A stretch of 64,000 nucleotides of DNA, taken from Chanos chanos. Its lineage: Eukaryota; Chordata; Actinopteri; Gonorynchiformes; Chanidae. Of this stretch, positions 11,868 through 26,800 are shown in pieces (positions within the stretch are counted from its first letter, which is position 1; every line of letters begins with the position of its first letter). The notes beneath the pieces are model-generated. The model searched no databases and was not told the DNA's origin. It saw only the letters and a program-made list of their open reading frames with translations. The position numbers and the translations under genes were made by a program. The stretch covers positions 7,943,081 to 8,007,080 of the forward strand of contig NC_044502.1 of assembly GCF_902362185.1 (NCBI RefSeq), in the 5' to 3' direction.

Positions 11868-14367
11868 TGGGGAGGGTGGATATACAGAGGAAGAGTAAAC
11901 ATTTCTTTTAGGAGAGAGAAGAAGAGAAAGACAGAGATAAAGCCAGGGCACAATAGCCAATAAAAACAGGAGATAATGAGGGCCTGCGTGAAGTTTGCCA
12001 CCCTGCTTTGGAGACAACAGGAAGTCCCAAAATGCTTTGAGTCAAATGATGATCCCTTCCCTTCCTTTCAGAGTGAAAGACAACACCTTTTCCATTCTTT
12101 ACCATGGGAGCTCATCTCTCTGCTTTCTGTTTGTTTTGTTTTAAGGACAGCGTGGGTGTGGCGATTTGTGTGTGTGTGTGTGTATGTATGTGTGTTCAGT
12201 AGAAGTTAGTTCTTGGTGGGGGGGGGGGGGGGGTGGAGTGTGTATCCATGTGTAGATGCACTTATCTTCCGAGCCGAGGACTGGCGTCCTGTTTTTGTCC
12301 AGTGAGCTACATCATTCAAACAGAGAGATAAAAAAAAAAAGAAGGCAACTGGTCATAGCTATAAATCGCACAGAAAACCCTCATTGCTCTTGAGCAATTC
12401 TGAATCCAGTGACATTACGTTCTGTTGGGGTCCGACATCCCCCATGATAAATATCGTTATTGTTTTAAGTTTTTTGGTTAAGGTTTTGTTTTTTTTTCCA
12501 CATAACGTGACCTATCGGAATCATATACTTCATTCAAACCATGACATGGCGCGTCACCGTAACAGGTTATTTTTCATGGTTCTAGAACGGATCATCAACA
12601 TTCAAATCACATCTTCTCTCTCTTCATTCGCTTCCCTCTTATTTTTCATATAGGCTGAACAGCTACAAAGAACAGATAGAAAGCATTTGAGTGCCGAGAC
12701 ACTTAAAGCTCTTGGGAGTTGTGAAATTTCAAACATGAGCACTTGTAGTTGAGTCTTAGAGGAACTGTCTGTCAGTTTGACTGACACCGAGCGCTACGTG
12801 GAATCTCTCACATGAGTGCAGACTGTCACTCATAAGTTTGCCCACACTTAGACCACACATACACACATTCTCTGACACTTTTCACACAGCTGAACGGTAT
12901 ACTTAATTACAAAGAGATGGCATGAACGATAGAACAAATGAAGGAATGTTTTCTTTAAAAGCACACACCTTAATTCCAAGCTGTCGGTTTTGTTTGCGAC
13001 CAGGGAAGCAGAAGAGCTCTTGTATTCAGGCTACTGACAGAATGCCTGACAGTCCCTGGAAGTCAGCATTTTAAAGTGTGTTTGGAAGCAAACGTGATTT
13101 TTGCGTGAACCAAAACATAGCCGTAAACATTTATACAGAAAACACTACACCCTTAAAATACAAAGTTACAGGGCAAAACTGTCATTATTAAGTTGTTCTG
13201 AGAGACAGGCAAAACTTTTATGCCTCGGGGGTCAGGTGAAGGTCCTTTACTACACACGTAGGTACTCCACCATTTTAAACCACAAAAGGTCAGTCACTTC
13301 GTCAGGAAAACCTTACGTCTGCATAAACATGTCTGTGGTTATCAGAAGGTTTCATTGAATCATGGAAGACCGAATATGTTTTCCGGAAGAGTCTTTCCCC
13401 TGAAGCTCAACTGCATTCATTCAGTTGAAGGGCACATCTGTTTGTTCAGATGTGGATGGTTAATTTCATTTTGAGATCTTTTGGATCCAATCAGTGGGTA
13501 TACGTAGCTACGGGCAATTACCATTGCAGGCTCCAGGGCTTTAGTGGCCCTTCACAAGATTGTACGTGTGGCCCCACAACGCGGCAAAATCACACATTCT
13601 CCACAAAACCGTGGCTGAGTGGATGAACTGACTTATTTACTTGCGGCAACAACCACATAACAAGGTTTACACCACCTTCAAGATTCTACTGTGCTGCTTT
13701 TATGGGTTCTCCAAAAAAATCCTCTTTTTTTAATTCCAACGGAATGGAAAATGTATCACACAACTAGAGGATAAACTTAAAATCTAAAGCAACAGTCAAC
13801 AAATATTACGCATTTCAAGGCACGATAAATAGACATTATGTACGCACACACTGCTGCACGGGGAATAGCATAAAGTATTAAAAATGAACGTGAATGAAAA
13901 TAAATAAAGTTCTTTTACAATGAAATTCTTAATCAACACACTGAGTGCAAATTAAGTGACACTTGGAAAAAGTACTGTTGCACAATAAAACACTGCCCAT
14001 TAGATATAGTGTTTGATCACATAAAGAAAAAAAAAAAAACGCTCCTGTCATTTCATAGGAGAAGGCAACAATACTGCAATGTGTTCAGTATACATAGACC
14101 TGTTGAAAAAAACACACATACGACTTGCAGTAAAACTGTGTTTCTTTCACCACGGAGGAGGTGTGGCCCCAAATGACCGAACGGTGTGTTTATGTCGGGA
14201 ACCCGCTCTGGAAATTAAATTGTGATGAATTGTTCGCTCGGTTGATTATGTTATAGACTTACGCTACATTAACACAGCTGTAGTATCAATATGTTTATGT
14301 CCTTTCCAAAATAATACATTGAGAACGTCCACATGTGTTCATGTGCTTTCTACAGCAACATGGTTCT

Positions 14368-14395
14368 GGGGGTGGGGTGGGGTGGGGTGGGGGGG
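14368..14395 (+). other. G-quadruplex-capable G tract
   Basis: Four or more runs of at least four G separated by single T residues form a textbook potential G-quadruplex. The surrounding region is intergenic. Confidence 0.7.
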
Positions 14396-15014
14396 CACCT
14401 AGACAAAATGTGTAGCGTTGTCCAACGAGGTCTGCAAAAAAACCATGAAGGGTCTGACTCATCGCTTGTTTTTAGTCTTTAATAGTCTGGAGGATTTTAA
14501 TATTAGAAACCGTATGGTATATTACTTTTCGGAGTTCTGGAGGCGGAGCTGGGGGGGCGGGGGGGGAAGCATGGCGCTGAAACAAAGAGGCCTGAGAAGA
14601 GAAGGGTTTTTTTGGGTCGTGAATTCCAGGATGTCATCTGAGACACAGCCACTGGAATAATGTTCAAGTCTTGCCCCCCCCCCCCCCCCCACCCCTTTGA
14701 TCCTTATGAGTGTTAATGGTGTGTGCAGCCCTGTAAATTTAACCTGTAATCAAAGGGGCCCAGCGTGCTGTTGGAGCCATAGGTATTTAGTCTTATTACC
14801 ACGTCGGACACCGTGCCGGTTTTTTTCCATGGAAATTTCAGTCATGACATGGATGTGTGTGTGCCTGTGTGCGTGTGTGCCTGTGTACGTGTATTTTTTC
14901 ACCAGTATTAAATATGGCGTGTGATGAATTGATGCATACAGGTAAGTTTCTATATTTGTCGAAAGCAGTTTACTGAGCCGACAGTAACCGTTGCCAGAGA
15001 ACCTGTTGAACATA

Positions 15015-15039
15015 AGAGAGAGAGAGAGAGAGAGAGCGC

Positions 15040-15083
<44 letters not shown>
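15015..15083. repeat. Compound (GA)n-(TG)n microsatellite
   Basis: A GA array (about 15015-15036), a short CGCG bridge, and a TG array of about 21 units to 15083. An imperfect tail follows. Confidence 0.95.
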
Positions 15084-15086
<3 letters not shown>

Positions 15087-16802
15087 TGGATGTGTGTGCG
15101 TGCGTGTGGTATGTGTTCTGTATTAGTAACATGCCACATCTGAAACAGTAACCGATCAGCAGGTGTGAAATAAGGTGGGAATGGTTGGATGGCATGGCAG
15201 CATGACTGCTGGTAAAGCCAAAAACAACACAACATAACAAAAAAAAAAAAAAGACAGTTGGATTCCTCTATATCCTTGAAAACCCCTGAGGGTTCAGTCA
15301 TCTGTTCTGTCATCCTGCTCATCAACAGAGAAGGAGGAAGGAGGGGTTGGAGGGAAAGACAAACAGAAGATGAGAGAGATTGATGGGAGGTGTTACGTTT
15401 GTTGTAATATTATACTCATCCTGTAGTTCTGTGTGCTTTTCTGGTTTCTCCATATGACTGTCTGTTACCGGTGCTTCGCCTAAACTCAGAACTTTGAAAC
15501 TGAGACATATTCCTACCTTCCAGCACGAATACACAGAATTGGTCTTGACCGGATATTCATTCGTACCGTAGCTTTAGGAAAGAGAGACTGAGGGAGGGAG
15601 AGAAAGTTAGAGTAAAGAACATGTTTTCTCCTGTTTGTGTCTTGGCTGGAATCTGCCATGTGTTTAATAAGTTCAGAGGCTTCTGTATTTTCTTGGAGAT
15701 AACGTTTTCCAAGGTAATATTTCAGAACTCCCTCAGTTTCTCATACAGTGAGCAAGGTGGCACCATATATATATAGGCAATAGGCAATTATTTTTTCTGA
15801 TTCTACGATAAAGCATTAAATTCCTACCTGTTCTTCACAAAAGACCCATTTTATAAATCCCGCGTCCTACGACACGCCCTGATTTCTCTGCTTTCCCCGA
15901 TTGAATCTCAAAATCAATACAGCAATAAAACCTTATGATAATGAGTATCATAAATCATCAACAGCATCATAAATGAATCCATTCAAAATGACTCGAACAG
16001 TCAACAATGAAACCGCATTGATATACAATCAGAACAACGTGACAGCAGCGTTGCCTGTCTGCCTCTAGGGCTTCAATCCTATCCGTGTCACACAGGTGAG
16101 GCTCTCTCTTCGAGCAGTCAGCACACGGAAAAGGTTTCGGGTAACCGCAACACCTTCTATCGGCGCTTGCTCTCTTTCAATCCCGTCCAGATTAAATTGC
16201 CCAGAGACGAATCTGATGAATCTGGCACGTAACTGACTGACAAAGCGGGAGACTCCTACCAGCATTGTGCTCTTTCGTGTTCTCCCGTGTTCGCGGTTGT
16301 CATAGCAGATGGCTAGAGTATCCCGATCCGCCCGGGTACCTGATATCTTTTTGCTTCCAGACATTCATATGACAAGGGGGGGAGGGGGGGGGGGTTCCCT
16401 CATAACTTCCCTGCGTGTCACGAATGCGTTCAGCAGAGGGGCATTTGAGTTCCACATTTTTACTGGGTGAGGTACATGATTTAAGAGCTATGCCTATGGG
16501 TCCACAGAAGAGAAGTCAATGGTGAAAAGTGACCAGTGCTTTATAGATACATGCATATGAACAAGGCTATGCTCATATACTGCATAGTAAATGATAACTC
16601 TTTCTGCCTGTCGCTATAAGCGCAAAGATTAAACGATAAACGTGCTGAGAAAGGTTCGTTCGCAGTCAAAATTTCTTCGGCTCTCCCCTTTTCTACTTTA
16701 TGCTCGCTTAATATATAATAGTACTTACACTTAGCCATAGACATGAGCTCATAGTTTCTCCACCCCCACCCCATTTTACTCCACACATATGCACGCACGC
16801 AA

Positions 16803-16812
16803 AACACACACA

Positions 16813-16850
<38 letters not shown>

Positions 16851-16863
16851 CACGCGTACACAC

Positions 16864-16900
<37 letters not shown>
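16803..16900. repeat. (CA)n microsatellite with CG interruptions
   Basis: About 98 bp of CA repeats broken by TCA, TACACGCACGCGTA and single CG interruptions. Confidence 0.95.
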
Positions 16901-17230
16901 TTGACCCTTCCCCCACACTCCTGGTTGGCCCACATCTGGTAGTGTTTAAAGCTTGTGAGGTGGTAGAGAAACTGGATCCCCCCGTTGGGTCCAGCTTTAG
17001 TTGAGAGCCTAAAGCCGGTCCGGAGCTCCGCTTGACCAGGCTCTGAGTCATTACACCATCCGAGAGCACTCGAGAGGAGCTCCAACTCCTCCTTTTGCGT
17101 ACGACTTTTCAACAAAGATGCTGCGAGTGTGACAGAGATCCTGAGTGTGAAGCCACTTAGAGCGTACGGCTTTAGCGGCAATGACAAGCCAGCGCTGTGT
17201 TTAGGAGGAACAAAAAAGCTCAGGTTCTCT

Positions 17231-17250
17231 TAGAGAGAAAGAGAGAGGGA

Positions 17251-17288
<38 letters not shown>

Positions 17289-17386
17289 GAGAGAGAGAGA
17301 GAGAGAGAAAGGGAGAGAGAAAGAGAGAGAGAGAGAAAGGGAGAGAGAAAGAGAGAGAGAGAGATAGAGAGAGAGAGAAAGGGAGA

Positions 17387-17424
<38 letters not shown>

Positions 17425-17453
17425 GAGAGGGAAAGAGAGAGAGAGAGAGAGAG

Positions 17454-17490
<37 letters not shown>
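17231..17490. repeat. 260-bp polypurine tract, nested (GA)n / GGGA repeat
   Basis: Almost every base on the + strand is A or G, apart from single T residues. GA arrays are broken at semi-regular spacing by AAGGGAGAG blocks, giving a higher-order repeat of roughly 30-40 bp. Mirror-symmetric purine tracts of this kind can form triplex (H-DNA). It is intergenic. Confidence 0.95.
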
Positions 17491-17492
<2 letters not shown>

Positions 17493-17728
17493 AAACCAGA
17501 GGAATGGTCCCTAAGTAGGGTTGTGTGGGTGTTTTCTCTCTATTCATCTTACTACTCCCACACTCACATCCTGTCTCCTCACTCCTTCTTTTGTTTCTCC
17601 ACCTCTCTCTCTCGCTGGCTTCTCCCCTTCCTCCTTCCATACTTTCTACTCCATATAGTAGGGCCTTCCTGGAACGAGAGACTCTTTAAATAAACAATCT
17701 CTCAGCACAGCTCTATACAGCTACCCCT

Positions 17729-17746
17729 TCTCTCTCTCTCTCTCTG

Positions 17747-17777
<31 letters not shown>
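17729..17777. repeat. (TC)n and (AC)n microsatellites
   Basis: A short TC array (about 17729-17746) is followed closely by an AC array (about 17751-17777). Confidence 0.9.
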
Positions 17778-17778
<1 letters not shown>

Positions 17779-18840
17779 GGACGTACATACATATACCCAG
17801 ACATGCAGTTCTGCTACAGGCATTTTTCTCCATAAAAGAAACATAAGTAGCAGAAATTAACACTGTGCGTTTCAGTCACATGAATTTACTTGTATACAAA
17901 ATACATCTTTCAATATCTCTTCAGGGACATTATGTGGTTAGATAAAGTCACGTTGATTCACAACGTTCAAAATGAAGTACTCATGGGTTTCTCTCACCGG
18001 GAGTTTTCACAGAGTGTAAAGTACCAGAGGGTTGTAACATGACTCTTTAATGGCATTGAGATCTCAGATATGGCTGTTGGTTTTTGTGTCCCATTGTGGA
18101 TTGCCCTTTTTAGGTCACAGGCCTCATATATCGTGTAGGGGAGTTTTCATAATGTGAAGAGTAATTTTCGGAGGGGAGCAGAGCTGGAGAACCGGGTGAT
18201 CACAAGTAATGAACTGCTGCCATCTTGTGGTCATTTTTGGTACGACTCCAAAACATGTCTTTTCTCTTCGTTTTTTTCCCCCAAGCAATGCTTAACATAT
18301 CACTTTAAGAGGTGACTGAATTAAAGCAATGAATTTAAAAAAAGCCAATAAATAAGGGTGATAGTCTTTCACCTCTCTTTTTCACTAGGCCATGTACACA
18401 CTCTGAATAGTGTGTATAAAGTCAAGGTCGCCTATAGGTTTTGGAGGGCAAAGGTCAAAAGAAACAAATACCTCAGAGAGTCTAGAAATGCCTCAAAAAG
18501 ACTGGGGGCGCAGCGGGCGGGTGGCGGATTCAATGGCTTCCTGTCTGATTACTTCCATGAGAGTATTTTATGTGTATGCGTGTGCATTCCTTGTTTTCCC
18601 CTCTTGGGTTTTTAACAGCCGTGGTTCCACCGAATTGAGAAGCATGTCATGCTGTGTAACAAAGCCGCATTTCATTCTTCTTTTCTTTCTGTCCTTCCAT
18701 CTGTTTATTCCTTTATCGGTCTGTTTCATTTCTATTGTTTAATATCTTCATAGGAAAGAATTCATGGATGGTGTGAAGCTGTGGGAAACTGTGTGTAGTT
18801 TTAAAAGACAACACCACAGAGAGAGAGAGTTATTTTATGA

Positions 18841-20474
18841 CACATTTTATTTAAAAAACAAGACAAAAGCAAAATAATATTCTTTCTATGTCCACAAACC
18901 ATCTGGATCAAAGTCTCTATAATCAGTTTATCACCCCCACCCCCCAAAAAAAACCAACAACAACAAAAAAAAAAATGAATGTGCAGTGATACCATTGCGC
19001 GCTCTCGCCCCTAGTCATAGCGTGTTGATGCAAGGTGGCCCTAAATGCTGATCTCAGACCAGTTTTTACCTCATAATTACAAGGATCGGGGGGGGCATAG
19101 TAAGCTGTTCCTGTATCAACTGTTAAGATATTTACGTCACCATTTCAAACCACCATACTCCAAAAGGATAAGATATCCAAGATGAGCAATGTTCATTTCA
19201 ACAGAAGAGGGGCAAAAACACAGACCAAACCTCCATGGAGACAATCTTAACCAGACAGGAAACATGCAATATCCATTGCAATAACCAAGCACCTTTCTTT
19301 AAAACCAACGACACACAAACCCTAACATACCTCTTGTACACACACGTGAATTAAGACACAAACACTGTTTTTTTTAACACCATTTATATCTTGACAACAT
19401 CACACATAAATTAACATACTCTTTAAAAAAACGTTTACAAATTCTACAATATTCATCTCGTGTATAAATTCAAATCTGATTGGCTTCTGTTCACGGAACT
19501 GAAGAAACTGGATTGGAAGAGAGGTGCAGTGGTTTCTCAGGCCAGCTAACGGCTCTCAGGGCTCTCAATGGATGAAAAAGTGGGGGAAAAAAAAAAAAAA
19601 AATTAAGGAAACAGAAACATAATAGAACAAGCAGAGAATGAAGCTCCTGAGTAAAGCAGTAGAGCTTAAACACAGTGATTCTGAGTTCTTAATACTACAT
19701 CTACTTGAAATAGTAGAGGGGGACTTTCACTCCAGAAAAAAAAAAAAAGAGAAAGAAAAGAAAAGAAAAAAAAAAAATCTAATGGACCTAAATGGACTGA
19801 ATCGGCATGGCTGAGTAGAACAAGCCCGTGTGAGAGATGTTTATCTCCCTAACTCCCATATCTGGGGGAGGAGGGGAGGAGAGGGGGTTCAACAGCTGGA
19901 TTCTCACTAGAGTTTAGGTAAAGGGGAAAAGGAGGGGGTGGGGTATGGGGGTGAGAGTGATGTGTTCTGCTCTTCTGTGAGGAACACCTGGGCTGAGAGA
20001 ATATGAGAAGACAGTCAGAAGAGAGCTCTGGGCAAAATGTAACATGCCACTTTATCTCTGGTCTTACCCACAGCACACGTTCAGACGGAGTCCAGCAGGG
20101 CGAGTGAATGGGGGCGGACCATGCAAAAAAAAAAAAAAAAAAAAAAGAAAAAAAAGAAAGAAAGTATTCAAAAGGCAAAAGGGAAAAAATATGAGGGGTG
20201 AGGGGTGAAGTGTGGAGGGGGAGGGGTGTCTGTGAGGCCATCCCTCCTTCCTCACCCCCCGCCCCAAAACACACCCATGGTACCCCCCCCCCCCCTCCAC
20301 ACCAAACCCCCCCCCCCCCCTCGCTCCCAGCGGCAGTCGTGGAGCGTTGTGTCGTTTTGATCCAGATGGTTTTCCCATTTCCTTCTGATAGGAACACAAA
20401 AGGAAACTGAAGAGGGAAAAAAAAAATCATACATACAAAATTAAAATAAAAATAAGAGAGAAAAAAATAGAGGT
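18841..20474 (-). other. sumo1: Probable sumo1 3' UTR
   Basis: Minus-strand sequence between the sumo1 stop codon and a canonical polyadenylation hexamer at 18846-18851 (TTTATT on the + strand). It is rich in A/T and G/C homopolymer runs, which explain the long low-complexity frames at 19849-20487. A 3' UTR of about 1.6 kb is plausible, but its extent is inferred. Confidence 0.5.
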
Positions 20475-23129
<2,655 letters not shown>

Positions 23130-23819
23130 GATACTCCACACTGGACAACCTTTTCTCAGATGAAATTTAATTTACAAACTAATTGTAATGTAGAATGTAG
23201 GATATCCCAGCCGAGTCCTCACACTTGCTGCTACACAACCCCCACTAAACAGAATCACTGACCTCATTGGAATAAGGGGCGGGGCGTCCGACGTTCCAGC
23301 AAACCTGGCACACGTTGTTTATATCTTCGCACAAAAAATAACTATATACAATTAGTCACATGGGCCATCACTGGCGTTAATGATAGAAATAGGACCAAAA
23401 GAGCTCCGACTACTTTGTTGCAAGTCAGACAATTTGGACTCACTGCACCTTGATCAGTTTAGAATTGTATAATATGACAGAAATATTCAATCCTGTAATT
23501 TATTAAATGTAGCCAATGACTTTGAGTAACAGATCATTCATATATCTGCTTTATTTGTTCCTCTGATATAGATTAATCTGTTTTACTGGTCAGATAAGGT
23601 TATTCATATGATTTCAAATCCAAACCATTTATATCAATTTGTTAAGTTAATTCGTTGAAAAACCCCTCATCGGTGAAAGTCTCGCGACTTTAGAGATCAT
23701 GCGTCGGCGAGCTTTGTGCGCAGGCGCGTACATTTTTCGACCCGCGTGCTGATTAGGTGCAAGGGCTCTCATGTGGAGAGCCGAATAGTGAATTTAAGGA
23801 AACACGAAAGAATAACAAA
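23130..23819. promoter_or_regulatory. Divergent sumo1 / nop58 promoter
   Basis: The two start codons face away from each other across 690 bp with no other gene between. On the sumo1 side an inverted CCAAT box (ATTGG, 23266-23270) lies beside a GC box GGGGCGGGGC (about 23277-23286). On the nop58 side TCTCGCGA occurs at 23680-23687; this is the core of a motif known from housekeeping promoters and bound by BANP. No TATA box is evident. Shared regulation is inferred from this arrangement. The same head-to-head neighbours occur in human. Confidence 0.7.
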
Positions 23820-26800
23820 ATGTTAGTCCTGTTCGAGACCGCTGCTGGCTATGCCATTTTCAAAGTAAGTAATGTCCCTTTAGTCTTTTCAACGATATGT
23901 TTTATAGTCTAGACATTTTAAAATGATCAGTGAATAAGTAGCCAGTATGCTAACGTTACCTGAGCAGCATAAGTTAGAAAAATTAAAATGGCTATACTTA
24001 TAAAACTCTCCTCTGCGGTCTTAATCTTCAGGTAAAGGCGTGTAATTTAAACATTTTGTGAAGTAGAATGAAGCGACCTTGTTTTATATTGAACGGAGCT
24101 TTAAACGTGGATTAGCTGACGTAAGGCCTGCCTCGCGAAGTCACCACGTTGTAGCTTTGATATAGTGTCAGTATCACATCTCGCCTAAAAGTATTAAAAC
24201 GTGTTTGGCCAGTGACCCAGTGTGGGTTTATAGAGTGTTTATGCACTAACTAGTCAATTATATTTGCTCTGTGTTCAATGTAACGGTACGTTCATATGTT
24301 TGATGTGCTGGCATGCTGGAAGTTGCTCCACATGGTGCCTTACTCCGATAAACGGCTAAGAATCACTACAAACTCGCGACCAATGGTGGTCAATGTGTGT
24401 TTTCTCCCACTGGCTGAATTTCTATTTTAAATCCTCGCTGCCTTAACGTGAACGGTTCTATATCTGTGTACAGGAGCAGGGGATGTTGTAATTGGGTTGT
24501 CGTGCGTTCAGCTTGTTAACAAAAGTTTTGCTCCCCAAGGTCCTCGATGAGCAGAAACTACAGCAGGTCGACAGCCTGTGGAAGGAGTTTGAAACACCAG
24601 AAAAGGCTAATAAAGTGTAGGTGCAATTTTATAATTTTGTCTGATGCATATAGGGTAATTTACTTTCTTTGTGGAGATTCCTGAATTATCCCAAGGGGAT
24701 GAGTAAAGTATCTATCTGTCTGTCTAGATTGGTCTCTCACTTTATTACATTAAATCTATTTTGTTAAAAATGAATTATCAGTTGTAATTTTCTTTCCTCT
24801 TTCAGCCTGAAATTGAAACACTTTGAGAAGTTTCAGGACACAACAGAAGCTTTGGCAGGTACGTTAACATGGAAATACTTTTACAATTTGTGTTCACGCA
24901 TATACATTGAAGAGAACTGAGCACTTCTCCAGTGCCGTGTTGTCTATGATGCATCTCTGTGTCTGATACAAGCGTGAAGTCATCCAGCAGTAAATTTCGT
25001 CACTACCACTGAGACAACAGCACCTCAAACTCTATTATTACAAATCTAACCCCAGCAATAGAAATAAATATTTATTGCGCTTATTAGGCCAAAATTAATG
25101 AAGACCACTAACTTCTGTGTCTTTCTGTTCAGCTGCCACTGCATTGGTTGAGGGGAAACTCGGTAAGACTCTGAAGAAAGTTTTGAAGAAAGTGGTGGCC
25201 AAAGAAGCCCACGAAGAGCTGGCCATTGCAGATGTAAAACTAGGAGGAATCATCAAGGTGTGGCATCTCATTTAATCATATGACTATTTGGTCATTGTGG
25301 AGATTGGCTGGTTATTGTCCAATCATTACCAGACATTATGTGATCACAAGCTGTGATGATTCTGACATTTGTCAGTCCTGAAAACTCCGTGTAGGTTTGT
25401 CACTACCTCCTCTGAGCTTGCTGGTCCAAGAGAGAACAGGCTGGTTTTGTTAGTATGTTTGACATATGGCTAAAATGGTTGCTCTGCTGCCCCCTGCAGG
25501 ACAAACTGAATTTAAGCTGCGTGCACAGCCCTGCTGTGGCAGAGCTGATGAGAGGCATCAGGGGACAGATGGAGGGCCTCATTACTGGCCTGCCGCCCCG
25601 AGAGATCAGTGCCATGTCCTTGGGCCTGGCACACAGGTAAGAGATGCGCATGCACACACACACACACTGCTTTATGTACGTATGCTTCTACTCACCATGG
25701 AATATGAAGAAAATTGTCATAGTTACACATGCACAGCTCACTTGTTGCCAGTGATTATCTCTTGCTGACTGATCTCTCTGAAGAATTGCAAGCATTCGTC
25801 ACTACCACTGAGGTAGCAATTATAACAGTAACACACCCGAGGTGTGACACTGTAGAACAACGGAAAGATGCCCATATGTGAAACTTCACTGAATGATTTT
25901 TGTTTGTCTTCTCTCTTTGATTCCACTAGTCTCTCTCGCTACAAGCTGAAGTTCAGTCCGGACAAAGTGGACACCATGATTGTTCAAGCCATCTGTAAGC
26001 AACTCTCACTTTATACATTTTAAAACTGTGAACTGTGCAAAACTGTAAACAGTTTCGATATACACACACAGCTGGTGTTTTAAACAACTTCTACAACATA
26101 AGCTGTGATGTAGGGCATTATCTCAGTGCTAAACAGTTCTTTTTTTTGTTTTTTTTGGGGGGTTTTTTTTTGGTCAGTACTTCAGTTTGACTGCTTAAAA
26201 CACATGTCAGTGTCATGAATGCATTATTTCTCAGTGTACAGTGTTGTATAACACAGATCTGTTTTTGTCGTGTTTTCTCAGCTCTGCTGGATGATCTGGA
26301 CAAGGAGCTGAATAACTATATCATGCGCTGCAGAGAATGGTATGGCTGGCATTTCCCTGAGCTGGGAAAAATCGTCACAGACAACCTGGCATATTGTAAG
26401 ACCGTCCGCAAGATAGGTGAGCAAAAAAAAAAAAGGCAACTCTATTTGGCTGGCTGTTAAGTATGGAATGTTATTTGTGACTTTGGATCTATTCAGGAGC
26501 TCCCAATGGTTCATTTCTGTTATTTTCATTCGGACAGTGTAGAGTCTGTTGGCTAAGATGAGTTGTGTTATGTGGTTCTGTGGAGTCGTTTGGAGATCAC
26601 TCTGCAAGTTAGATTTGGTGTTTCAGTTCAAATGTTCGTTCCGCCCTTGTCGTCGCCAAGGTGACCGGACGAACGTGGCAAGCTCTGACCTCTCGGACAT
26701 CCTGCCGGAAGAGATCGAGGCAGAGGTCAAACTGGCCGCTGAGATCTCCATGGGAACGGAGGTGTCGGAGGAGGACATTGGGAATATCATGCATCTGTGT

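Larger units (their letters stand above)
10439..18840. other. Long intergenic stretch between fzd7 and sumo1, no gene seen
   Basis: About 8.4 kb separate the fzd7 3' end from the convergent sumo1 3' end. No frame shows a recognisable domain or a plausible exon chain. The longest frames (up to 191 codons) owe their length to CA/TG or GA/CT arrays. The contents are microsatellites (listed separately), G/C runs near 12218, 14548, 14676 and 16377, and ordinary AT-rich sequence. Undetected regulatory elements of fzd7 may lie here. Confidence 0.65.

Noticed and set aside
14750-15325. 191-codon minus-strand open frame
   Set aside because: Its middle is translated CA/GA microsatellite (Thr-His and Ser-Leu strings), the ends match no domain I know, and there is no splice or promoter context.
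16065-16364. 99-codon minus-strand open frame
   Set aside because: Arg-rich translation without any recognisable motif, no neighbouring exon and no start context beyond a lone ATG.
16708-17187. 159-codon minus-strand open frame with about 95 residues of non-repetitive N-terminal sequence
   Set aside because: The non-repetitive part shows no known motif and the frame is prolonged by a CA array. Chance openness in GC-balanced DNA is the simpler reading.
18498-18540. Possible tRNA-derived SINE promoter (GGGCGCAGCGGGCGGG with a downstream GGATTCAA)
   Set aside because: The A-box and B-box spacing does not fit, and I see no SINE body, A-tail or target duplication.
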